From positions 49,217,980 through 49,281,979 of the forward strand of contig JARZZO010000004.1 of assembly GCA_030544215.1 (NCBI GenBank): a stretch of DNA of 64,000 bases, read 5' to 3'. The notes beneath the pieces are model-generated. The model ran no database searches and was not told the DNA's origin. It worked only from the letters and a program-made list of their open reading frames with translations. The stretch comes from Zantedeschia hybrid cultivar. Taxonomy: Eukaryota > Streptophyta > Magnoliopsida > Alismatales > Araceae. The translations under genes were made by a program, and so were the position numbers. Of the stretch, positions 23,481-32,744 are shown piece by piece; within the stretch, counting starts at the first letter, position 1, and every line of letters begins with the position of its first letter.

Positions 23481-25507
23481 TAAATTGATCATTTAAAGGC
23501 AATCATATGCATCATACTCATGTTTTTATTTGCAAAATAGCATGAAATGATAATTGTGTAACAAGTCCAACGGTACCAATTTCATCAAATTCTGACTTAA
23601 AAACATCGTCATTTCATGTGATCAAAGGAGTATAGCGCATTTACGGTTTCTCGACAAAACCGAGACGAAATGAATAAATATGATGATATTTTTATGATAA
23701 TGCGCTAATTTATATTTATTTTATGTGAACAGGACATGCCGATGACGCAGTGCAGCTGGTGGAGTTTTCGAAAATTTGGGGGAGGTCTAGTATGCGGATT
23801 TCAACTAAAACAGGGGTAAAAATACAATTTGATTCCTTCCTTCGCTGGAGTTTCTTAAAACCCACTATTTCCTTCCGTCTCTCCAATTTCCTAAACACAT
23901 CCCTTCCTTTATTTTAAAAAATCCTCTCTCTCGCTCTCGTTTTAGAAATTTGAATCCTATTTTTTCTCCAGTTTCTTTTTCCTCTCCTTTAATCTCTTTC
24001 CTTTTCTAAATCCGATTCTCTCTTCCTCTCTATAAATTCCCACAACCCCTACTCTCCACCGTCCCCGTTTTTATTTTTTCCCAGCCTCCTCTTCCTTTTC
24101 CAACCCTCTCTCTCTCGGTATCCCTTCTTCCCCTCTAATTCCAACTCTCTCCCGGCAGCCCTCTCCTCCTCCTTTTCCAACTCTCACCCCGCACTCCTCT
24201 CTTCCTCTCCCTCCTTCTCTCCCTCGGATTCTCCCTCTTTCTCTCCCCACAGATCTCTCTTTTATTTCCTCTCCATCCGCAGCTCTCCCTCTATTCTCTC
24301 TCTCGGACTCTCCCTCTGTTATCTCTCCCACGCAGCTCTCTCTTTCTTTCCCTCCGGTCATCCCTCTCTCGGTTTCCCTCTCTCCTTACCATCCCTCTCT
24401 TTCTCCCTCGGTTTCTTTTCCTCTTTCTCTCAGCCGGCTCCTCCTCTCTTCCCAGCACTCTCTCTTTCTCTTCTCTGCCTCTCTCTCTCTTCTCTTCTCT
24501 CTCTTCACGGGCTCCCACAGCACCCACCAAGCGGCAGAGCTTCCAGCAGCATCCCACGCACATCCAGCAGCCAGCTGCAAGCCTCCACTTGGTGAAGCCG
24601 AGCTCCAGCAAATCCCAAGCACCTGCCAGCAGCTCCAGCAAATCCCACACCACAAGCAAGCTCCTCCAGCATGCATGCTCGGTGAAGCTCCAGCTCCTCC
24701 ACGTGCTGTCCCAGTTGAAGCTGCACTCCACGCGTCTCTTCCTCTCAACCACAGCAACCTGCATGCATGCCCAGCTGCATCCTTCACGCACCTCCAGCCC
24801 TTGAAGCCAGCAAGCACCTCCTCCTATCTTGCGTAGCCAATGCAAGCTAGCAACCACAGGAATTGTTGTTAGAAGTTTTTTTTATTTCAATCATGTTGTT
24901 GTTTCTTAGATTTGATCTAATGATTAGTTAATTGAGTACTAATAGTTTAAGTGTTTTCATTTCTTATCATTAAATATTTGCATATTAGCGTTAATTTGAT
25001 TGTTTAGATAGTTGCATGAACAGTACCTTACTATTCACCTCTAACTTCCAGAATTTTATTAGTCCAATGTAAAATCCTTTTATTCAAATCAATCGATATC
25101 TAGTACTTGTTTTGATTTAAATTTTATTTAAAAAATGTTAAAAAAATAAAATAAAATGAAAAAAATATTTTGATGAATAGTAACAAGGGGGTATGTGGCT
25201 AAGTTTGATTGGGCTCCATTATTATGCATGCGTATGCAGGGGCTTTGATTGAGTGCTCTTTTCTTTGCACTTTTTAGTTTTGTCATTTGTATTAATACCC
25301 TTGTTTAATTAGTTAAAGTTAGTTGATTCCACTAGTTTTTTTTCACATTTTTTTTTTTTATAAAAAAAAAAATCTAAAATTTCAAAATTCAAAGTTTTCA
25401 AAGTTAAAAGTTTAACTCCCTGTGGTTCGACTCGGACTCACCACTATTAATTTTCAAAATTGAATTTGAGTGAGCCGGATAAATTTAGATTGAACGTTCT
25501 CATGAGT
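23481..25507. mobile_element. About 2 kb of foreign DNA between copia integrase and reverse transcriptase
   Basis: Copia coding sequence stops near 25510 and resumes near 23480. The DNA between has no copia similarity. It holds a 600-bp CT-rich tract (about 23900-24520), an AT-rich part, and near 25410 a 'ctccctgtggttcgactcgg' stretch of the kind found in plant LTR elements. It may be a solo LTR of another family. The edges are uncertain: GTGTT(T)AA occurs at both sides, but I could not settle a target duplication. The - strand frames over the CT tract are low-complexity shadows. Confidence 0.55.
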
Positions 25508-25539
25508 GTTTAACGACGCACAATTTGAAACGATCACTC

Positions 25540-26607
25540 TTCCAGTACTATTTTACTCCCACTGTTCTCCTAGAGAAGGTATTCCTCTTCCAGGAAAACA
25601 GCTTTCCTGGCGACAAATACTTTTTGTTCACCAGGATGGTAAAAATAGTATTCAAAGGTTTCCTTTGGATATCTCACAAAAATGTATTTATCAGTTCGTG
25701 ATTCCAGCTTGTCTGGATCATGCCTCTTTACATGAGCAGGACAACCCCAGACTTTAACATGTTTAAATTCTGGTTTCCTACCTTTCCATATCTCATATGG
25801 AGTAGAGGCCACAGACTTGCTGGGTACTCTGTTCAGTACGTATGCTGCTGACCCTAGAGCATACCCCCAGAGGGACACTGGTAATTCCGAAAAGCTCATC
25901 ATGGATCGCACCATGTTCAACAATGTGTGATTCCTCATTTCTGATACACCATTCATCTGTGGTGTATATGGAGGGGTTAGCTGAGGAAGGATACCATTAT
26001 CCTTTAAGAATTGTGTGAAATTAGTACTCAAGTATTCTCCTCCTCGATTTGATCGAAGAGTTTTAATACTCTTTCCTAATTACTTCTCTACCTCATTCTT
26101 GAACTCCTTGAACTTCTCAAATGCTTTCGACTTGTACTTCATTAAGTACACATAGCTGAATCTTGAAAAGTCATCGGTAAACGTGATGAAGTATGAAAAG
26201 CCACCTTTGGCTTGGGTGGACATAGGACCATATACATCTGAATGTATTAGTTCCAGAATGTCCTTGGCACGTTCTCCATGTCTAGTAAATAGAGATTTTG
26301 CCATCTTTCCCATAAGGCAAGATTCACATGTTGCAAACGATTCATAATCGAATGCTGTCAAGTAACCATACTTGTGCAACTTTTGCAACCTGCTTTCGCC
26401 AATGTGCCCAAGTCTACAATGCCACATATAGGCTTGGTTCACACAATTCTTGCTCTTCTTAAGAGCATTATCAATTTGAAGATTGTAATAAGAAACATCT
26501 AAAAGATATAGTCCGTTGACTAAAGATGTCGAAGCTATCGATTTATTACCATAATAAATCGAACAACTTCTATTCTCAATAGTCAACTTATATCCTATCT
26601 TGTCCAA
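25540..26607 (-). pseudogene. Copia pol: integrase
   Basis: The - strand reading gives the zinc-binding HHCC module (WHCRLGH, then CESCLMGK), the catalytic core with Asp in HSDVYGPM and FTDDFSR, and the last acid in NGVSE (near 25945), i.e. a D,D,E transposase fold. This is followed by the copia C-terminal WGYALGSAAYVLNRVPSK and VWGCPAHV blocks. Integrase joins element DNA ends to the host chromosome. A stop (TAA for Gln, 26080-26082) separates the zinc module and first part of the core from the rest. The frame fades near 25540, where the foreign DNA begins. Confidence 0.9.
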
Positions 26608-26676
26608 ACAAGATACTGATATGATGTTCTTTATTATGCTAGGAACATAATAACAATCCTCTAAAAGTAAGGCGTC

Positions 26677-27207
26677 TTACGATGGAAGCCTGAGGTTTGC
26701 TGTCCCAACAGCAATCGCCGCAACTTTTGCGCCGTTTCCTAGCCTCAATTCCACCTCACCTTGTCTCAGCTTGTGCTTACTTGTCAGCATCTGCACATCA
26801 TGGCAGATATGAGAAGCACATCCGGTATCTAATACCCATGATGTGGAATCTCTAACTGATAAGTTGATATCTATCATATAGATATTTGAAGCTTCAGACA
26901 GCTTCACTCTTCCATAAGCTTTATCGTTAAGGAACTCCTTGCAGTTCCTCTTCCAGTGACCATACTGCTTATAGTAGAAGCAGTCACCCTTCACTACTCT
27001 TTTGCCTTTGTCCTTCGATCCTTTATTGTTAGCTCTCATCTCTGCTTCAGGGGCATCCAATGCCGATTCAGCAGGAGGATCAGCTCCAGGGACAAGGTCA
27101 ATGTGCTCAGATCTGAAGACATTCTTCAGGTTTCTGAACCAATCCGAGTAGATAAGGTAAGTCAAAAGGGCATCAAGTATGCTACGGAGTGGGTTATTCG
27201 ACGACAT
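26677..27207 (-). pseudogene. Copia gag remnant fused to protease
   Basis: The start at 27207 looks genuine: MSSNNPLRSILD followed by DWFRNLK is the usual N-terminus of plant copia Gag. Only about 37 residues of it remain before the sequence jumps to the linker (AEMRANNKGSKDKGKR) and the nucleocapsid zinc knuckle, so the central capsid part of Gag is deleted in frame. The knuckle reads CFYYKQYGHWKRNC, where the second metal Cys is Tyr, so zinc binding is probably lost. The protease motif WVLDTGCASHIC is intact. The product could not form a normal capsid. Confidence 0.85.
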
Positions 27208-27297
27208 AATTCCCTACAGGAGATAAGTAAAATCTATTTAGAAGATGTTCAATTATTAAAATTTAAAACAAGACATGGTCTTTTGTTCAAGTTTAAC

Positions 27298-27371
27298 TCC
27301 CACTAATTTTCGACGGACTGTATAACCCTCAGTTATACAGAACGGGAGACGCCGACAGTCTCCTAGTGGGA
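27298..27371 (-). promoter_or_regulatory. Predicted three-way-junction RNA fold upstream of gag
   Basis: The outer stem is TCCCACTA (27298-27305) with TAGTGGGA (27364-27371). Inside are CTGTATAAC/GTTATACAG (27318-27326 and 27332-27340) and GGAGAC/GTCTCC (27345-27350 and 27358-27363). All three stems pair perfectly. It ends about 90 bases before the gag start. A role in packaging, dimerisation or translation is inference. Confidence 0.6.
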
Positions 27372-27391
27372 ATCATAATCTCAATGACTTG

Positions 27392-27713
27392 CACTACAGC
27401 CTTGTGGATAGCACAACAAACTGTAATACAATCAGAGAGCACCCAACTCATGGGACTTGCAACTCCTTGCAATATCTGATCATAGCTTCGGTCCCCAGAG
27501 ATTTAATGGCCTTGTGGATAGCACAACAAACCATTAATTCTGGTCTAAGCTAACCATCTTTACGCGACGAGCATAGATTTGCATGCAGCCCTTGTGGATA
27601 GCACAACAAAGCTACATGGTTCCTCTACCCCGATCATATAGGCATCTAATGCCATAGCCATAGTTTCTCCTCCCAATCAAGCAAGCCTTGTGGATAGCAC
27701 AACAAACCTGCCT
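27392..27713 (-). promoter_or_regulatory. Four hairpins with constant core and covarying arms
   Basis: Cores at 27400-27420, 27510-27530, 27590-27610 and 27686-27706 are identical over 21 bases and contain TTGTG-GATAG-CACAA. Each core is flanked by arms of 7-8 bases that pair with each other but differ from unit to unit: CACTACAG/CTGTAATA, TTAATGG/CCATTAA, CATGCAGC/GCTACATG and AAGCAAG/CCTGCCT. The five imperfect pairs are all A/C on this strand, that is G/U on the element's sense strand. Confidence 0.75.
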
Positions 27714-28557
27714 AAAGTGATTCGAATCCTATGACTATAACGATGGTGGACCACGCGGTAAGTTCTTAACTACTCACGTTACGGCTTAGAGTTTATCTGA
27801 GAGTATTTAGATAACTTTTATCTTGGTTTCTCCTAGGTGATAGTATAAAAATATATCGTATATATTTAGTAAATACTATTCTTACTTTGATTCATAATCA
27901 AAAGAAAACAATGCATCTCATACATGTCATTAGTGTGGTCATGGATAGCACAGTGGGTTTGACTGGAGCCTTCAGTCAAACGCACACAAAATTCTAATAT
28001 AACATTTACCTTAGATAATCAGCAAACACACAGGCAAAGGATCTACCTCTTTTTGCCTTCTTGGTTGCAGCTGTAGATCGTCCTCGCTCCTTCCTCGGTT
28101 GCCTCGATCATATTACATTTAAATTTTAGAATTTACAAATAAATTGAAGAAGGCCTTATGGCGAGTACAAGAGAGAGAGGGATGTAGAAATACATCGGAG
28201 TATGAGAGAGAGAGGTGCGCAGATCTCTATTTATTAACAATTAATAAACAATCATACATCCACAATCCACACAATCTATTCATCACATGAATAATTAATT
28301 AAGTGCATATCCATGACCACGGTGTGTTTTAAACATCCCACACATGATTCAGCGCATCACATAGCTAAAATAAAAGAGTTTTCAAAATATATAATTTTGG
28401 CTTTCAAAAAGCATGGGATCTAATCAAAATTGGTGTTTGAATTTCGAAAACACTTTTAATTAACTTATCATGTAATCAAATCAAATTTAAAAGCATCAAA
28501 AACACACATCATGTGTGCACACAATCCAAATTAATAATTCCAGATTATTCCATGCCA

Positions 28558-29048
28558 ATTAGAACAATTCTAATAATCTAACATTTAGATTAAACCCCAT
28601 TAATAATCTAACAATTAGACTATTAATAATTATTTACTAATCTAACTCTTAGATCAGTAACTTAAAATTAATCATTAATTTAATACTTAAATTAATAATC
28701 AACTTTAATTAGTTATTAACTATTAATCTAACTCTTAGACTAATTAATTAATTAATGTTAATAACTAATTTAACTCTTAAATTAGAAATTAACACAAATT
28801 AATTATTTAAAACTAATCTAATTTTTAGATCAGTTTATTAATGTTAATCATTAATTTAACTCTTAAACTATAAATTAACATCAATGTAAATCAATAACTA
28901 TTAATTAAAGCATTATATTAGTTAATTAAAATTAATCATCAATTTAACATTTAAATTAATAATTAACTCTAATTAACTAATAATAACTAATTTAACACTT
29001 AAATTAGTTAATCAAAGTTAATTATTAATTTAACACTTAAATTAATAA
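28558..29048 (-). promoter_or_regulatory. Array of twelve AT-rich hairpins with three-base loops
   Basis: Stems of 7-12 bp flank three-base loops centred near 28566, 28583, 28613, 28647, 28685, 28733, 28775, 28823, 28861, 28949, 28997 and 29035. Typical cores are TCTAA-CTC-TTAGA and TTTAA-CAC-TTAAA, so a C/G pair in some units is a T/A pair in others. The units at 28984-29010 and 29022-29048 pair 12 of 12. The six imperfect pairs found are all A/C on this strand, hence G/U in the sense RNA. Confidence 0.7.
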
Positions 29049-30076
29049 GTAACATTAATTTACTAACAACCATTTGTTAATATTAACGATTCACAATCAT
29101 TAATTAACCCAATTCATAAAACAGAATAATAATTTAATTTTAAAATAATTTTGAATTTTAAATTAAGATCCGATCAGTTTATATCAATTGGGCAAAAAGG
29201 GAAAGGGATTTAAATAGGAATAGGATTAATGGGCTCAACCCAATGAATTGAGCCATGGGTCGGCCTGGTCCGAACCAGGTCCGAGCCCTGGCTCAAGGCT
29301 AGGTCCAGCCTGGCCTAGCCCACCCGGTCTGGCCCGCCCCAAGACCGGCCCGGCCAACCACCAGACCAGCTCGGCCCGTCTTCTTCCCTGCCCCCAAACC
29401 CGACGCCTCTCTTACCTGCAGAAACCCTAGGGCGGTTGCAGGTTGAGGTCGGCAGAGGGAGGGAAGAGGCAGAGGCCGTCGCCGCCGGCGGCCCAAAACC
29501 CGGCGCCATCCGGACTGCCGGCGGCCTGCTAGTGCCGGAAAATTCCCTTGGATGAGCAGGCCCGAGCCCCTTAAAACTCAAACCTAAAAAGTTGCAGGTT
29601 GTTCATGGGCGGGTAGGGCTTGAGCGTCGCCGCCTCTCTGACCGGCGCCGGTAGGCTCCCCATTGCCAGCATGCATTCCGGAGAAGCCCTCGAAGGGGTT
29701 GGCCCAGCCCTCTTTTCTTTTGGAATTTTTCTGGTTCAAAACAGAAATCTAAAGAGAGGATTGTGCTCCTCCATCTCCCTTTCCGGTGCCGGTGACCGGT
29801 GCCAACGGTGAACGGGAGATCCCTGGTCATACCAGGACCCCCAATCACTACCCCATCACATGGGGATACCGGATCGAAGCCTCGAACAACCTCGTTCTTC
29901 ATCGCATGAAGAACATGAAAAAACCCAAATAAAATTTCGAAAATTGCAGTAATAAAAATAATCAAATTATTTTATGTTCATCGTATGAACATGGACCTTG
30001 CAATTAACAAAACTTAAGCATGGAATAACGCATGGATAAATTAAATCGGAGACAGAAACGGAACGAGAAACAGTGG

Positions 30077-30094
30077 AACCTGGCTCTGATACCA
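30077..30094 (-). other. Primer-binding site, initiator tRNA-Met
   Basis: On the - strand it reads TGGTATCAGAGCCAGGTT, complementary to the 3' end of plant initiator tRNA-Met, one base from the LTR end. This primes minus-strand DNA synthesis. Confidence 0.95.
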
Positions 30095-30095
30095 C

Positions 30096-31633
30096 TGTTG
30101 GGTTTCTCGGATTTCTCCAGATCGCTCACCCAGCGGAAAATAAAATATTAAAACAACGACCATTCCCGTTTCGAAAATCAAAAATCAATTAGCAGATAAT
30201 CGAAGTTCTCACCGTGTGCGGATTCGAATCCGCAACCGTTCGGTTCCGTCGGTGCAACACCGCAAGCCGCCCAAGTGTCCGGCCTCTAGCAAAGTCTACG
30301 CAATCCTCCTCGCGACGGATATCCTCACGTTCCTCGTTCTTCGCAGCCCACGAGACCTCCGCCAGTCGCCGCAACGCGCGGACGATTTCCCGTCGAACGG
30401 GATTCGGAAAAGCAGCAGAGCAGATTTAGATCTGTCTGGACGCCAGAGAGAGAGAGAAACATAGGAGGGGCGGCTAGGGTTAGCAGCAGCTTGGCCTGCT
30501 CAGCCCGTTCGCTATGTTTTATACTAACTGCGCGATTTTTCATAAAAATCCCCGGTTTGTATAAAACCCACTTATTTATCCATCGCCTTGAGAATCATTT
30601 GCGTGTAACCCTCTAGGCCCAAGTACCAGTCCAGTTAATAGCCCAACAAGCCCAGTGACTCCTCACTGGCTTTATTAATCAATTAATAACCCTTTATTAA
30701 TTAATTAATCAATCGAATTGATGTCGCACATCGAATTCGATCGGGCCTCCGATCACGTTGGGTGCCAAGCAACACTGCGTGAACCCGAAAGGTATTGGGG
30801 TTAAGTAACCCACTCTTAGAACCTTTCCGCCGACAGTTACCGCGTGGATATAATCCTTCATTCGTACAATGCTTTCGAGTCAACTCAGAGTATGGCGAGC
30901 TGTCAAACCCTAACCGGTCGACTCACTTGGATTGGATGCCGCTGATGAATATCGGAAAACTTCTTTCCCGATATTATCGTCCGCCCTGGCCAGGGACTTC
31001 CGCGCATCCTTCCTAGAGCATTCTCTCTCTAAGTACTGAGAGCGAATGATTCCTTATTGACACACAATTTCCTTCGACAGTATTCCGCTGTACCCAATCT
31101 TTGGCGTATTAGAATCCCGTGGCTAGATTCGTAAACCAAGGTCAAAGCACAGAAGTCCACCGACAAGGTGTCCTTGGTGTCTCAGGTCCGAGGACCATCC
31201 ATGCAACTGCGACAATAGAATCAAGCTGGTTGATAGTGAGGTACAATACCATCCAACGATTCAGTCGGATCAGTTCAGTGAACTCATTCTCCAATGAGCA
31301 CCTACAGATTCGCCTTAGTGTCTCCACACAAGTGACTTATGAGATCAATCACCCTCATCATATGAGCAGGAGTAATCTGTACTAGTCTAACCAGATATCC
31401 GATGTCCTTCTCGGATATCCTCCGACTATGAACGATTAAGAATATGTGTGTTTAAGTGATCAGTCTCATTAGTATGATCTCATCATAATCTAATCACTAT
31501 AGCACATATTCACGGACTTCATTATGAAACGATAATTAATGCGATTTACACATAATGAATATTATGCCATTATATTAATAAATGAACGAGATTTACATAG
31601 TCAGATTGGCTTGTAGGCCACCTAAAACTAACA
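30096..31633 (-). repeat. Copia 5' LTR (1538 bp)
   Basis: It runs TGTTGGGTTTCTCGG to AACTAACA on the + strand and matches 10826-12376 closely. It contains the perfect 16-bp palindrome GCGGATTCGAATCCGC near 30219. Confidence 0.9.
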
Positions 31634-32739
31634 CCTCGGACCTAAGACACCAAGGACACCTTGTTGGTGGACTTCTGTGCTTTGACCTTGGTTTATGAAT
31701 CTCTAACCACGGGATTCTAAACAGCCAAGGATTGGGTACAACGAAATATTGTCGAAGGGAATTGAGTGTCAATAAGGAATCATTCGCTCTCGGTACTTAG
31801 AGAGAGAATGCTTTAGGAAGGATGCGCGGAAGTCCCTGGCCAAGGCAGATGATAATATCAGGAAAAGAGTTTTCCGATATTATTCAGCAGTATTCAATCA
31901 AAGTGAGTCTACCGGTTAGGGTTTGACGGTTTACCATATCCTGAGTTGACTTAAGAGCATGGTACGAATGAAGGATTATATCCACGCGGTAACTGTCGGT
32001 GGAAAGGTTCTAAGAGTGGGTTACTTAACCTCGATAACTTTCGAGTTCATAAGTATTGCTTGGCACCCAACGTGATCGGATGCCCGATCAAATTCGATGT
32101 GCGACATTAATTCGATTGATTAATTAATTAATATGAGTTATTAATTGATTAATTAGGCCAGTGAGGAGTCACTGGGCTTATTAGGCCATTAATCGGACTG
32201 GTTATTGGGCCTAGAGGGTCACACGCAATTGATTCTCAAGGCGATGGATAAATAAGTAGGTTTTATATAAATCGAGGGTTTTTATGAAAAATCGCGCGGT
32301 TAATATAAAATGTAGCGAACGGGCTGAGCAGGCAAGGCTACTGCTATCCCTAGCCGCCCCCTCCTCTCTTCCTCTATCTCTCTGGCGCCCTAGGCCGGAC
32401 ACGTTCTTTGGGACAGCTTCGCCGCTTCTCTGATTCCCGTTCGACAGGTAATCGTCCGCGTGTTGCGGCGAACGGCGGAGGCTTCGTGGGCTGCGAAAAA
32501 CGAGGAATCGTGAGGATATCCACCGCGAGGAGGATCGCATGGACTTCGCTAGAGGCCGGACGCTTGCGCGGCTTGCGGTGTCACACCGACGGAACCGATC
32601 GGTCACGGATTCAAATCCGCGCACGGTAAGAACCGATTATTCGATAATCCGATTTTAGTATTTTCGAAATGGGAATCGGATCGCTGATTTATTTTATATT
32701 CCGTTGCTTGAGCGATTCGGAGAAACCCGAAACCCAACA
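31634..32739 (+). repeat. Solo copia LTR, right part (interrupted)
   Basis: This continues the LTR that begins at 10384 and ends AAACCCAACA, followed by CCAAG, which matches 10379-10383. It faces the adjacent copia LTR (30096-31633) head to head, so the two form a large inverted repeat. Confidence 0.85.
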
Positions 32740-32744
32740 CCAAG

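Larger units (their letters stand above)
27208..30076 (-). other. Copia 5' leader (primer site to gag start), unusually long and structured
   Basis: This 2.9-kb region has no gag coding similarity. It contains, from gag outward, a nested inverted-repeat structure (27298-27371), four constant-core hairpins (27392-27713), a 9-bp hairpin (27957-27981), an AT-rich array of twelve hairpins (28558-29048) and a GC-rich part (29240-29560). Confidence 0.7.
10826..31633 (-). mobile_element. Complete Ty1/copia retrotransposon, nested host and guest
   Basis: Two LTRs (10826-12376 and 30096-31633) bound an internal region reading on the - strand: tRNA-iMet primer site, long structured leader, shortened gag with protease, integrase, reverse transcriptase, RNase H, polypurine tract. 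The domain order protease-integrase-RT-RNase H is diagnostic of Ty1/copia. Flanks are CCTTG (10821-10825) and CCTCG (31634-31638), a 5-bp target duplication with one later change. A family B element (13200-22594) sits inside the reverse transcriptase, and about 2 kb of other DNA lies between integrase and reverse transcriptase. In-frame stops and deletions make it inactive by itself. Confidence 0.9.

Noticed and set aside
24071..24857. Basic/acidic low-complexity frames up to 188 codons on the - strand
   Set aside because: They translate a CT/GA-rich tract and have no family similarity.
27400..27706. Possible CRISPR-like array because of four identical 21-base repeats with unique spacers
   Set aside because: Plant nuclear DNA, only four units, irregular spacing (80-110 bp), and the flanks of each repeat pair with each other; it fits hairpins in a retrotransposon leader.
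30219..30234. tRNA-like B box GGATTCGAATCC in the copia LTR
   Set aside because: It is part of a palindrome without a matching A box or cloverleaf, and recurs only as LTR sequence.
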